NCBI RefSeq assembly: GCF_014195655.1
Contig: NZ_JACICD010000009.1
Location: forward strand, 1 to 64,000
Direction of reading: 5' to 3'
Origin: Ancylobacter tetraedralis
Lineage (GTDB): Bacteria; Pseudomonadota; Alphaproteobacteria; Rhizobiales; Xanthobacteraceae
Length of the DNA: 64,000 bases
The notes under the pieces were generated by a model. It worked only from the letters and a program-made list of their open reading frames with translations. It was not told where the DNA came from and ran no database searches. Positions within the stretch are counted from its first letter, which is position 1, and each line of letters begins with the position of its first letter. Of the stretch, positions 23,783 to 31,895 are shown one piece after another. The position numbers and the translations under genes are program-made.

Positions 23783-24493
23783 ATGCTGCAAGACGCCCAA
23801 CGAGCCTTCGTTCTGACCTTCTCCCGCGAGTATCGGCGCGTGCTGCTGCTGTCGGTCGGGCTTGCGGTCGGGCTGCTCATCGCGCTCGGCATTGGCGCGC
23901 ATTATGCCCTTACCAGCTTTGTCGCGCTCGATTTGCGATGGGCGCAGCTCACGCTGGATATTCTTGGCGCGCTCGGCATCGCGGTTGGGGCGATCTTTCT
24001 GGTGCCCCCGGTCACGACGCTGGTCGCCGGCTTCTTCCTCGATGATGTCGCCGAACAGGTGGAGGCGACGGAGTTCGCCGACCAGAGCGTGGGCCGGGCG
24101 ATCCCGTTCGGGCGTTCGCTCCTGCTGTCGCTGCGCTTCTTCGGCGTCGCCATCGCGGTCAACCTCGTCGCCCTGCTGCTGCTGCTGGTGCCGGGCGTGA
24201 ATTTCATCGTGTTCTACGTGGCCAATGGCTATCTGCTCGGGCGTGAATATTTCTCGCTCGCGGCGATGCGCTACCGCGACGAGGACCAGGTGGCGCTGGT
24301 GCGCCGGCACCATGCGCTGTCCATCTTCTTCGGCGGGCTCATCATCGCCGTGCTGGTCTCGATCCCGATTCTCAACCTCATCACCCCGGTCTTCGCCACC
24401 ATCTTCATGGTGCGGCTGCACAAGCGGCTTACCCGCTCGCGCTCCTATGCTAGGCGGGGGATTTCTGCGGCCAACGGCACAGGTCTGAAATAA
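23783..24493 (+). CDS. EI24/CysZ-like membrane protein
   Basis: 236 residues with about five hydrophobic segments (LLLSVGLAVGLLIALGIGA, LTLDILGALGIAVGAIFLV, FFGVAIAVNLVALLLLLVPG, then FFGGLIIAVLVSIPILNLITPV). NGYLLGREYFSLAAMRY is a family signature. CysZ homologues import sulfate, so a sulfate or small-anion role is likely but unproven. The ATG at 23783 fits family starts; the frame runs further upstream without support. Its end overlaps the convergent nth gene by 44 bp. Confidence 0.75.
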   Translation: MLQDAQRAFVLTFSREYRRVLLLSVGLAVGLLIALGIGAHYALTSFVALDLRWAQLTLDILGALGIAVGAIFLVPPVTTLVAGFFLDDVAEQVEATEFADQSVGRAIPFGRSLLLSLRFFGVAIAVNLVALLLLLVPGVNFIVFYVANGYLLGREYFSLAAMRYRDEDQVALVRRHHALSIFFGGLIIAVLVSIPILNLITPVFATIFMVRLHKRLTRSRSYARRGISAANGTGLK

Positions 24494-25394
24494 GGCAGCG
24501 CGGACAGTCCGGCTTCAGCGCCTTGCAGACATAGCGCCCGTGCAGGATCAGCCAGTGATGGGCGTGGAGCTTGAAACGGTCGGGTATCTCCCGTTCCAGG
24601 CCGAGTTCCACCTCCAGCGGCGTCCGGCCGGGCGCGAGGCCGGTGCGGTTGGCCACGCGGAACAGATGGGTGTCGACGGCGATGGTCGGCAGCTGGAAGG
24701 CGATGTTGAGCACCACATTGGCCGTCTTGCGGCCGACGCCGGGCAGCGCTTCCAGCGCCGCGCGATCGGCCGGCACCGTGCCGCCGTGCTCCGTGATGAG
24801 CCGGCGCGAGAGCTCGACCACGTTCTTCGCCTTGCCGCGGTAGAGGCCGAGCGTGCGGATGTGCTGCGCCACGCCTTCCTCGCCCAGCGCGACCATCGCC
24901 TCCGGCGTGGGTGCGGCCGCGAACAGTGCGCGCGTCGCCCTGTTCACGCCGATATCGGTCGCCTGCGCGGAGAGCACCACCGCGACCAGCAGCGTGTAAG
25001 GGTCGACATAGTCGAGTTCGCCCTTCGGCTCGGGATCGGCCGCCTCGAAGCGGGCGAAGGCGTGTTCGACCTCGGCCGGGCTCCACGGCTTGAAGCCGCC
25101 GCCGACCGCCGCCGCCGCGGCATTGGCCACCGCGCGCCGGCGCGCCGGGCGGGGCGCTGCGGGATCCGGAAGCGCTGCCGGCGCCGGCGTCGCGCGTTTG
25201 GCGGGCGTGGCTTTGGTGGGTGCGGCATTCGTGGCGAGGGAAAGTGCGGCCTTGCCGGCCTTGCCGGCGGCAGTCCGCTTGGCTCCTGCGGGCCGCAGGG
25301 CGGCGTTGCCTGTCTCAAGGCCCGCCCCCGTCTTCCGGGGGGCCTTGCCGCCTGTGCCGCGCCGTCGCGCCGAATCCTTGCCCGTATCCGTCAT
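24450..25394 (-). CDS. nth: Endonuclease III
   Basis: 314 residues. Bifunctional DNA glycosylase/AP lyase for oxidised pyrimidines. The helix-hairpin-helix with catalytic Lys is LPGVGRKTANVVLN and the catalytic Asp lies in IAVDTHLFRV. The 4Fe-4S cluster uses C-x6-C-x2-C-x5-C in CKALKPDCPRCLISDLC. The first 100 or so residues are an extra tail rich in Ala, Lys, Pro and Thr, absent from E. coli Nth (211 residues). The ATG at 25394 is 22 bp from the divergent DUF2244 gene. Confidence 0.95.
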   Translation of the reverse strand: MTDTGKDSARRRGTGGKAPRKTGAGLETGNAALRPAGAKRTAAGKAGKAALSLATNAAPTKATPAKRATPAPAALPDPAAPRPARRRAVANAAAAAVGGGFKPWSPAEVEHAFARFEAADPEPKGELDYVDPYTLLVAVVLSAQATDIGVNRATRALFAAAPTPEAMVALGEEGVAQHIRTLGLYRGKAKNVVELSRRLITEHGGTVPADRAALEALPGVGRKTANVVLNIAFQLPTIAVDTHLFRVANRTGLAPGRTPLEVELGLEREIPDRFKLHAHHWLILHGRYVCKALKPDCPRCLISDLCRWPQKSPA

Positions 25395-25416
25395 TTTCGA
25401 CCTATAATGCCGCTTC

Positions 25417-25950
25417 ATGAGCGCTGCCAATACCGATCCCGCGACAGGCAACCCGGCGTCCGACGACGAGCCGACGCTGTTTTCGGCGCGGCTCACGCCC
25501 TATCGCTCGCTCGACCCGCGCGGCTTTCTCATCGTCATGATCGTTGTGGTGGCGATAAGCTTCGTCTGCGGCACCGCTTTCCTGCTGATGGGCGCCTGGC
25601 CGGTCTTCGGGCTGTTCGGGCTCGATGTTCTGGCGATCTGGTGGGCCTTCCGCATCAATTTTCGACAGGCCCGCGCGATGGAGGAGATCACCGTCACGCC
25701 GAGCCTTATTACGGTACGGCAGGTGGAGGCCGATGGCGCGGCGCGCGAGGCGCGGATGAACCCGCTCTGGACCCGCCTCGACAAGGAACTGCTGGAGGAT
25801 TTCGGGGTGCAGAAGCTCACGCTGTTCTCGCGTGGGGTGCCCGTCGTGGTGGGCGCCTTCCTGCATGCGGCGCAGCGCGAGGAGCTTGCGCTTGAGCTGT
25901 CCTTGGCGCTGAGCGCGGCCAAGCGGGGGGTATCGCGCTCCGCACCGTGA
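25417..25950 (+). CDS. DUF2244 membrane protein
   Basis: 177 residues. Two adjacent membrane segments at about 40-80 (FLIVMIVVVAISFVCGTAFLLMGAW, GLFGLDVLAIWWAF), followed by a cytoplasmic beta-rich domain (ITVTPSLITVRQV, MNPLWTRLDKE, LTLFSRGVPVVVGAFL). This is the DUF2244 pattern, often near nth or cytochrome oxidase genes in alphaproteobacteria. Function unknown. Confidence 0.82.
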   Translation: MSAANTDPATGNPASDDEPTLFSARLTPYRSLDPRGFLIVMIVVVAISFVCGTAFLLMGAWPVFGLFGLDVLAIWWAFRINFRQARAMEEITVTPSLITVRQVEADGAAREARMNPLWTRLDKELLEDFGVQKLTLFSRGVPVVVGAFLHAAQREELALELSLALSAAKRGVSRSAP

Positions 25951-26031
25951 GTATCGCGGCGCCTGCGTCGAAATCGGGTGGCCTCGGCCGGCACGCCATG
26001 GTCGGATGGAGCAAGCCACAGGAGAATGACC

Positions 26032-26925
26032 GTGCTCGCGCCCAATCTCGACGCCGCCCAGCCGCTGGAGATCGCTGCCGCCGATTACGAGATCGTGCGT
26101 CGGGCGGTGGAATATGTGAACCTGCGCTTCCGCGACCAGCCGGAGGTGGACGAGATCGCCCGCGCCGCCGGGGTGTCGCCGCGCGCGCTGACCGAGCTGT
26201 TCCGCCGCTGGTGCGGCCTGACGCCGAAGGACTTTCTGCAGGCGGTGACGATCGACGCCGCCCGCCGGGTTCTGTCGCAGTCCGACAATGTGCTCGACGC
26301 CGCCTATGAGCTTGGTCTGTCCGGTCCCGGACGGCTGCACGACCTGTTCGTCGTGCATGAGAGCATGTCGCCCGGCGAATGGAAGACCGGCGGCGCCGGC
26401 CTCGTCATCCGCTACGGCTTCCACGCCTCGCAGTTCGGCAAGGCGCTGGCCATGGTCGCGCCGCGCGGCCTGTGCGGCCTCGCCTTTGCCGATGAGGGCG
26501 AGGAGGACCCGGCGCTGGCCGACATGCGCCGGCGCTGGCCGAACGCGATCTATATCGAGGATCCGCTGGCAACCGCGCCCTACGCGGCGCGCATATTCGA
26601 CGCCCGCGCCTGGAGCGCGAATGATCCGCTGCGCATCGTGTTCATCGGCACGGATTTCGAGGTGCAGGTGTGGGAGACGCTGATGCGCATTCCCATGGGC
26701 AAGGCGACCACCTATTCCAGCATCGCCGGCTGCGTCGAGCGGCCGAAGGCGGCACGCGCGGTGGGCGCGGCGGTCGGCAAGAATCCGATATCCTTCGTCG
26801 TGCCGTGCCACCGCGTCATCGGCAAGAATGGCGATCTCACCGGCTATCACTGGGGCCTCACCCGCAAGCGGGCGATCCTGGGCTGGGAGGCGGGCCGGCT
26901 GTGCAAGGCATGGGGCGGGCTCTAG
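26032..26925 (+). CDS. AraC-type HTH fused to O6-methylguanine-DNA methyltransferase (Ada-like)
   Basis: 297 residues from GTG 26032, which has GGAG seven bases upstream; the ATG at 26026 is too close to that site. The N-terminal AraC-type HTH (LRFRDQPEVDEIARAAGVSPRALTELFRRW) is followed by a methyltransferase domain with the acceptor Cys in FVVPCHRVIG and the helix KAARAVGAAVGKNP. It repairs O6-alkylguanine by suicidal transfer. Unlike E. coli Ada it lacks the N-terminal zinc-cysteine methylphosphotriester domain, so how it would sense damage is open. Confidence 0.88.
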   Translation: MLAPNLDAAQPLEIAAADYEIVRRAVEYVNLRFRDQPEVDEIARAAGVSPRALTELFRRWCGLTPKDFLQAVTIDAARRVLSQSDNVLDAAYELGLSGPGRLHDLFVVHESMSPGEWKTGGAGLVIRYGFHASQFGKALAMVAPRGLCGLAFADEGEEDPALADMRRRWPNAIYIEDPLATAPYAARIFDARAWSANDPLRIVFIGTDFEVQVWETLMRIPMGKATTYSSIAGCVERPKAARAVGAAVGKNPISFVVPCHRVIGKNGDLTGYHWGLTRKRAILGWEAGRLCKAWGGL

Positions 26926-26943
26926 GTGCCCCCTGCCGTTCCT

Positions 26944-27285
26944 TCAGTGCACCACTGAATTCGAGAACAGGTTGATCACCAGCACGCCGGCAACGATGAG
27001 GCCGAGGCCGATCAGCGCCGGCGCGTCGAGCTTCTGGCCGTAGAAGATCCACGAAACGGCGGTGATCAGCACGATGCCGAGGCCCGCCCACACCGCATAG
27101 GCGATGCCGGTCGGCATGGTGCGCAGCACGATGGACAGGCACCAGAAGGCGATCGCATAGCCCACCAGCGTGATCAGGCTCGGTCCCAGCTTGGTGAGCC
27201 CGTCCGAGCGCGACATCGCGGTGGTGCCGACGACCTCGGCGGCGATGGCGATCAGAAGCACGATGTAGGTGGCGAACAAACTCAC
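26944..27285 (-). CDS. SMR-family small multidrug transporter
   Basis: 113 residues with four membrane helices. It has the conserved Glu of helix 1 in IAAEVVGTTAM, and GIAYAVWAGLGIV in helix 3, as in EmrE and its relatives. It works as a dimer, exchanging protons for cationic drugs or guanidinium-type compounds. The 231 bp upstream to gpmA holds no gene. Confidence 0.92.
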   Translation of the reverse strand: MSLFATYIVLLIAIAAEVVGTTAMSRSDGLTKLGPSLITLVGYAIAFWCLSIVLRTMPTGIAYAVWAGLGIVLITAVSWIFYGQKLDAPALIGLGLIVAGVLVINLFSNSVVH

Positions 27286-27516
27286 AGGCAGCCCCTCCGG
27301 CGGTAACGCTCACGCCTTGCCCCTTGTCGAGACATCGGCCGATCGACAAGACAACCCCGCCAAGGCGATGAGGGCCATCCGGTCGTCCGGGCCGTTACCC
27401 GGACGGGTCGCGACCCCATGCCTGTGCGCTGACGTGGCGTTCACGGGACAGGCATGGGGCTTCGTGGCGGCGTGCTCTCATGGCACGGAGCGGCTTGCGC
27501 GCCGCTGGAGCGCCCG

Positions 27517-28140
27517 TCAACCCGCGAGGTCGACCACGCTCTCCACCGTAGAGTCGGCCTTCAGCCGGTAGATCACCGGCACGCCGGTGGCGAGTTCGCG
27601 CTTCATGATGCTCTCGGGGCTATGCCTCTCCAGCACCATGATCAGCGCGCGCAGCGAATTGCCGTGCGCGGCGACCAGCACGCGCTTGCCCTGCAGCACC
27701 TTGGGCAGGATCTCGGTGACGTAATAGGGCAGGGCGCGCGCGACCGTGTCCTTCAGGCTCTCGCCGCCGGGCGGGGGCACGTCATAGGAGCGGCGCCAGA
27801 CATGCACCTGCTCCTCGCCCCATTTGACGCGGGCATCGTCCTTGTTCAGGCCGGCGAGGTCGCCATAGTCGCGCTCGTTGAGCGCCTGGTCGCGGAGGAT
27901 GGGCAGGCCGGTCTGGCCGAGTTCGCCGAGCGCGAGGTCGAGCGTCTTCTGCGCGCGCGAGAGCGCGGAGGTGAACGCGATGTCGAACTGGTAGCCGTCC
28001 GCCTTCAGCCGCTGGCCGGCCTTCAGCGCCTCCTCGACGCCGAGCGGCGTCAGGTCGGGGTCGCGCCAGCCGGTGAACAGGTTCTTGAGGTTCCACTCGC
28101 TCTGGCCGTGGCGGACGAGGACGAGAAGGCGTTCGGTCAT
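27517..28140 (-). CDS. gpmA: 2,3-bisphosphoglycerate-dependent phosphoglycerate mutase
   Basis: 207 residues. The phospho-His motif is [10 protein letters not shown], with [13 protein letters not shown] and [17 protein letters not shown] typical of GpmA, and the second His in [14 protein letters not shown]. Interconverts 3- and 2-phosphoglycerate. It is shorter than E. coli GpmA (250), as is usual in Hyphomicrobiales. It follows dapB by 47 bp in the same direction. Confidence 0.94.
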   Translation of the reverse strand: MTERLLVLVRHGQSEWNLKNLFTGWRDPDLTPLGVEEALKAGQRLKADGYQFDIAFTSALSRAQKTLDLALGELGQTGLPILRDQALNERDYGDLAGLNKDDARVKWGEEQVHVWRRSYDVPPPGGESLKDTVARALPYYVTEILPKVLQGKRVLVAAHGNSLRALIMVLERHSPESIMKRELATGVPVIYRLKADSTVESVVDLAG

Positions 28141-28187
28141 CGTGTCGGTCTCCTGCAGGGCGGGTGGTTGGTGGCGAAGGGGCCGTG

Positions 28188-29003
28188 TCAGATGTCGCTG
28201 AGGCCGAGCACGTCGGCCATGGAATAGAGTCCCGGCTTGCGCCCGCGCGCCCAGCGGGCGGCGGCGATGGCGCCGCGGGCGAAGATGCCGCGATCCTCCG
28301 CCTTGTGGGCGAGTTCGATGCGCTCGGCGGGGCCGGCGAAGATCACGTTGTGCTCGCCCACCACCGTGCCGCCGCGCAGCGTCGCGAAGCCGATATCGCC
28401 GGGATGGCGGGCGCCGGTGTGGCCGTGGCGCGTGAAGACGCCCTGCGTGTCGAGGTCGACGCCGCGCCCCTCCGCCGCCGCGCGCCCGAGCAGCAGGGCC
28501 GTACCGGAGGGCGCGTCGATCTTCGCGCGATGGTGCATCTCCACCACCTCGATGTCGAAATCCTCATCCAGCGTGCGCGCCACGCGCTTCACCAGCGCGG
28601 CGAGCAGGTTGACGCCGAGGCTCATATTGCCGGACTTGACGATCGGAGCGTGCCGCGCCGCCGCTTCGATCTTCGCCTCATCTTCCGCAGAGAGGCCGGT
28701 CGTGCCGATCACGTGGGCGATGCGGGCCTGCGCGGCCAGCGCGGCATAGGCGATGCTGGCCTGCGGGATGGTGAAGTCGATCACCCCCTCGGCGGCGGCG
28801 AAGGCGGTCAGCGCGTCCTCGCTCACCGGCACGCCGAAGGCCGGCAGGCCGACGAGTTCGCCGACATCGCGGCCGATCGTGTCGGCGCCGGCGGTATCGA
28901 TGGCGGCCGACAGCACGAGGTCGGGCGCCTCCGCGATGGCCCGGATGACGGTGCGGCCCATGCGCCCGCCCGCCCCCACGACAACGAGCCGCATCTGCGT
29001 CAT
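28188..29003 (-). CDS. dapB: 4-hydroxy-tetrahydrodipicolinate reductase
   Basis: 271 residues. N-terminal NAD(P) site [14 protein letters not shown] and the catalytic signature [16 protein letters not shown]. Reduces the dihydrodipicolinate intermediate in lysine and diaminopimelate synthesis. Probably co-transcribed with gpmA. Confidence 0.97.
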   Translation of the reverse strand: MTQMRLVVVGAGGRMGRTVIRAIAEAPDLVLSAAIDTAGADTIGRDVGELVGLPAFGVPVSEDALTAFAAAEGVIDFTIPQASIAYAALAAQARIAHVIGTTGLSAEDEAKIEAAARHAPIVKSGNMSLGVNLLAALVKRVARTLDEDFDIEVVEMHHRAKIDAPSGTALLLGRAAAEGRGVDLDTQGVFTRHGHTGARHPGDIGFATLRGGTVVGEHNVIFAGPAERIELAHKAEDRGIFARGAIAAARWARGRKPGLYSMADVLGLSDI

Positions 29004-29103
29004 GTCCGTGATCTCTCTCCGCTCCCAACGGCGTATAGCGGCGATCCGGCGTCGCGAAAAGTGCTTGATCGTGGCTCATTCTGCGCGATGATCCGCCCGT
29101 GGC

Positions 29104-29132
29104 TTGACGTCGGGCGTTGGCGCCTGTACAGG
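29104..29132 (+). promoter_or_regulatory. Likely promoter of the ilvB leader
   Basis: TTGACG, 17-base spacer, TACAGG, about 30 bp before the leader peptide ATG. Confidence 0.5.
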
Positions 29133-29163
29133 TCGCGCAACTTTTTGAAGGAGCGGCGCCGTA

Positions 29164-29220
29164 ATGCGCAATAAAATTACCCTTATCGTAGGACGGCGCG
29201 TCGCCGCGGAGCTTGCCTGA
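29164..29220 (+). CDS. Branched-chain leader peptide (attenuator) of ilvB
   Basis: 18 residues, MRNKITLIVGRRVAAELA, with AAGGAG ten bases upstream of the ATG. The run Ile-Thr-Leu-Ile-Val, plus a later Val and Leu, makes translation depend on charged Ile, Leu and Val tRNAs. It lies 109 bp before ilvB and directly ahead of a terminator hairpin, the classic layout of amino-acid attenuation. Confidence 0.75.
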   Translation: MRNKITLIVGRRVAAELA

Positions 29221-29247
29221 GGGCTGCTCCGCCAAACGGTGACGCGC
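29196..29247 (+). promoter_or_regulatory. Nested hairpin of the ilvB leader
   Basis: Outer arms GCGCGTC (29196-29202) and GACGCGC (29241-29247); inner arms GCGGAGC (29206-29212) and GCTCCGC (29226-29232). A ribosome stalled on the Ile/Leu/Val codons would lie just upstream. I could not define a clear alternative antiterminator pairing. Confidence 0.5.
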
Positions 29248-29253
29248 GAAATT

Positions 29254-29276
29254 GGCCCCTTTCGGGGCCTTTTGAT
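29254..29276 (+). terminator. Attenuator terminator before ilvB
   Basis: GGCCCC, loop TTTC, GGGGCC, then TTTTGATTTT, 54 bp before the ilvB start. Confidence 0.8.
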
Positions 29277-29329
29277 TTTCTGGACCCCCGCAACGGCCAA
29301 GACCGAATAAAGCTCAGAGGAACACGACC

Positions 29330-31090
29330 ATGATGCGCGAGATGACCGGCGCCGAAATGGTGATGCAGGCGCTGATCGATCAGGGCGTCGAACACATGTT
29401 CGGCTATCCCGGCGGCGCCGTGCTGCCGATCTATGACGCCATGTTCCACCAGAACCAGGTTCGCCACGTTCTCGTGCGCCACGAGCAGGGCGCGGTGCAC
29501 ATGGCGGAAGGCTATGCGCGCTCCTCCGGCAAGGTTGGCGTCGTGCTCGTCACCTCCGGCCCCGGCGCGACCAATGCCGTGACCGGCCTGACCGACGCGC
29601 TGCTCGATTCCATCCCGCTGGTCTGCATCACCGGCCAGGTGCCGACGCACCTGATCGGGACGGATGCCTTCCAGGAATGCGACACGGTCGGCATCACGCG
29701 GCCCTGCACGAAGCACAATTATCTGGTGCGGGACATCAATGATCTCGCCCGCGTGCTGCACGAGGCCTTCTATGTCGCGCAGAACGGCCGTCCGGGCCCG
29801 GTCGTGGTCGACATCCCCAAGGACATCCAGTTCGCGCGCGGCATGTATGTCGGCCCGGAGAACATCCAGCACAAGACCTACCAGCCGCGCCTCAAGGGCG
29901 ACCCGGAGAAGATCCGCCAGGCGGTGGAACTGCTGGCCAAGGCGAAGCGGCCGGTGTTCTACACCGGCGGCGGCGTCATCAATTCCGGCCCGGAGGCGAG
30001 CCGCCTGCTGCGCGAACTCGCCCGGCTTACCGGCCATCCCGTGACCTCGACGCTGATGGGGTTGGGGGCCTATCCGGCAGCGGACAAGCAGTGGCTCGGC
30101 ATGCTCGGCATGCACGGCACCTATGAAGCCAACATGGCGATGCATGATTGCGACGTCATGGTGTGCGTCGGCGCGCGCTTCGACGATCGCATCACCGGCA
30201 GGGTGGATGCCTTCTCGCCGCATTCGAAGAAGATCCATATCGACATCGACCCGTCCTCGATCAACAAGAACGTCAAGGTCGACCTTCCCATCATCGGCGA
30301 CGTGAAGCACGTCCTCGAGGACATGCTCACGCTCTGGCGGGCGATGAAGATCGAGCCGGACCGGCGCGCCATCGCCGACTGGTGGGTGCAGATCGACAAG
30401 TGGCGCGCCCGCAAGTCGCTCGCCTTCACCCCGTCCGATCGCATCATCAAGCCGCAGCAGGCCATCAAGGCGCTGTATGACCAGGTGAAGGACAAGGACG
30501 TCTACATCACAACGGAAGTCGGCCAGCACCAGATGTGGGCCGCCCAGCACTTCCATTTCGAGCAGCCCAACCGCTGGATGACCTCGGGCGGCCTCGGTAC
30601 CATGGGCTATGGCCTGCCCGCCGCCATCGGCGTGCAGGTGGCCCATCCGGGCAGCCTCGTCATCGACATTGCCGGCGAGGCCTCGATCCAGATGTGCCTG
30701 CAGGAGCTCTCGACCGCGCTGCAGTTCAACCTGCCGGTCAAGATCTTCGTGCTGAACAACGAATATATGGGCATGGTGCGCCAGTGGCAGGACCTGCTGC
30801 ATGGCGGGCGCTACTCGCATTCCTATTCGGAATCGCTGCCTGATTTCGTCAAGCTCGCCGAGGCCTATGGTGCGGTCGGCCTGCGCTGCGCGAACCCGGC
30901 CGATCTCGACGCCACCATCGCCGAGATGATCAATGTGGACCGTCCCGTGCTGTTCGATTGCCTGGTCGACAAGACCGAGAACGTGCTGCCGATGATCCCC
31001 TCGGGCAAGCCGCATAACGAGATGATCATGCCCGATCATCCCGAGGCGCTGGACGAGGCGATTTCCGAGGAAGGCAAGATGCTGGTGTGA
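29330..31090 (+). CDS. ilvB: Acetolactate synthase large (catalytic) subunit
   Basis: 586 residues. ThDP enzyme for the first shared step of Val, Leu and Ile synthesis. The N-terminal ThDP domain has the catalytic Glu in VRHEQGAVHMAEGYAR. The central FAD-binding domain and the C-terminal ThDP/Mg domain (IDIAGEASIQMCLQELSTA, ILN-like VLNNEYMGMVRQWQ) follow. The metal motif reads GEAS where many relatives have GD(G/A)S. Preceded by the leader attenuator, followed by ilvH after a palindromic repeat. Confidence 0.97.
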   Translation: MMREMTGAEMVMQALIDQGVEHMFGYPGGAVLPIYDAMFHQNQVRHVLVRHEQGAVHMAEGYARSSGKVGVVLVTSGPGATNAVTGLTDALLDSIPLVCITGQVPTHLIGTDAFQECDTVGITRPCTKHNYLVRDINDLARVLHEAFYVAQNGRPGPVVVDIPKDIQFARGMYVGPENIQHKTYQPRLKGDPEKIRQAVELLAKAKRPVFYTGGGVINSGPEASRLLRELARLTGHPVTSTLMGLGAYPAADKQWLGMLGMHGTYEANMAMHDCDVMVCVGARFDDRITGRVDAFSPHSKKIHIDIDPSSINKNVKVDLPIIGDVKHVLEDMLTLWRAMKIEPDRRAIADWWVQIDKWRARKSLAFTPSDRIIKPQQAIKALYDQVKDKDVYITTEVGQHQMWAAQHFHFEQPNRWMTSGGLGTMGYGLPAAIGVQVAHPGSLVIDIAGEASIQMCLQELSTALQFNLPVKIFVLNNEYMGMVRQWQDLLHGGRYSHSYSESLPDFVKLAEAYGAVGLRCANPADLDATIAEMINVDRPVLFDCLVDKTENVLPMIPSGKPHNEMIMPDHPEALDEAISEEGKMLV

Positions 31091-31100
31091 TGAGGCTTGA

Positions 31101-31262
31101 ACCTCTCCCCGTGGGGGAGAGGTCGACCGCGTAGCGGTCGGGTGAGGGGCGATGCGCCAGTGCCCCCTCACCCCACCCCTCTCCCCCGAAGCCGGATATT
31201 CCGGCTTCGGCCCTGAGCAACCGAACGCGGCAACAGCCGGGTTCGGGCGGGGAGAGGGGGTC
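31101..31262. repeat. Palindromic intergenic repeat element A
   Basis: A mosaic of inverted repeats: CCTCTCCCC and GGGGAGAGG at the left, GGTGAGGGG against CCCCTCACC, a perfect hairpin GAAGCCGGA/TCCGGCTTC at 31188-31208, and CCCCTCTCCCC against GGGGAGAGGGG. The same building blocks occur at 44963-45073, so it is a dispersed element. Confidence 0.75.
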
Positions 31263-31295
31263 TGGCGTGCCGAGACCCAGCCTTCAGAGTGCCCC

Positions 31296-31811
31296 ATGCC
31301 CCCCATTCAAGAACCCGCCGAACGCCACACCCTCTCGCTGCTGGTCGACAACGAGCCGGGCGTCCTTGCCCGCATCGTCGGCCTGTTCTCCGGGCGCGGC
31401 TACAATATTGACAGCCTCACCGTCTCCGAGGTCAGCCACGATTCCCGGCGCTCGCGCATCACCGTGGTCACCACCGGCGCGCCGATGATCATCGAGCAGA
31501 TCAAGAGCCAGCTGGACCGGCTGGTGCCGGTGCACCGCGTCGTCGACCTCACCGTGATCGGCAAGGCCGTCGAGCGCGAGCTCGCGCTGATCAAGGTGCG
31601 CGGCAAGGGCGAGATCCGGCAGGAGGCGCTGCTGATCGCCGACAGCTTCCGCGCCCGCACGGTCGACACGACGCTGGAGAGCTTCGTGTTCGAGATCACC
31701 GGCAAGCCGGACAAGATCGACCAGTTCGTCTCGCTGCTAGAGCCGCTCGGCCTTGTCGAAGTGTCGCGCACCGGCGTCGCCGCCATCGGGCGCGGGCCCG
31801 ACGCCATGTGA
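31296..31811 (+). CDS. ilvH: Acetolactate synthase small (regulatory) subunit
   Basis: 171 residues. N-terminal ACT domain (HTLSLLVDNEPGVLARIVGLFSGRGYNIDSL) that binds valine for feedback inhibition, and a C-terminal regulatory domain. The ATG at 31296 fits the family; the upstream frame runs through the palindromic repeat and is not protein. Confidence 0.96.
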   Translation: MPPIQEPAERHTLSLLVDNEPGVLARIVGLFSGRGYNIDSLTVSEVSHDSRRSRITVVTTGAPMIIEQIKSQLDRLVPVHRVVDLTVIGKAVERELALIKVRGKGEIRQEALLIADSFRARTVDTTLESFVFEITGKPDKIDQFVSLLEPLGLVEVSRTGVAAIGRGPDAM

Positions 31812-31895
31812 GCACGAGGCGCGGGCCCAGCCGGGCCCGCGGAAGCGGGATTGGAAGGCGGGGCGGGGAGCGCGACGTCGTTGAGTGAACGCAGC

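Noticed and set aside
29183-31306. A 707-codon open frame on the minus strand opposite ilvB, and similar long antisense frames opposite hsdM, mutL, rpoN and others
   Set aside because: High GC opens antisense frames. The plus-strand genes are clear family members, and the antisense translations are Arg/His/Ala-rich with no motifs.
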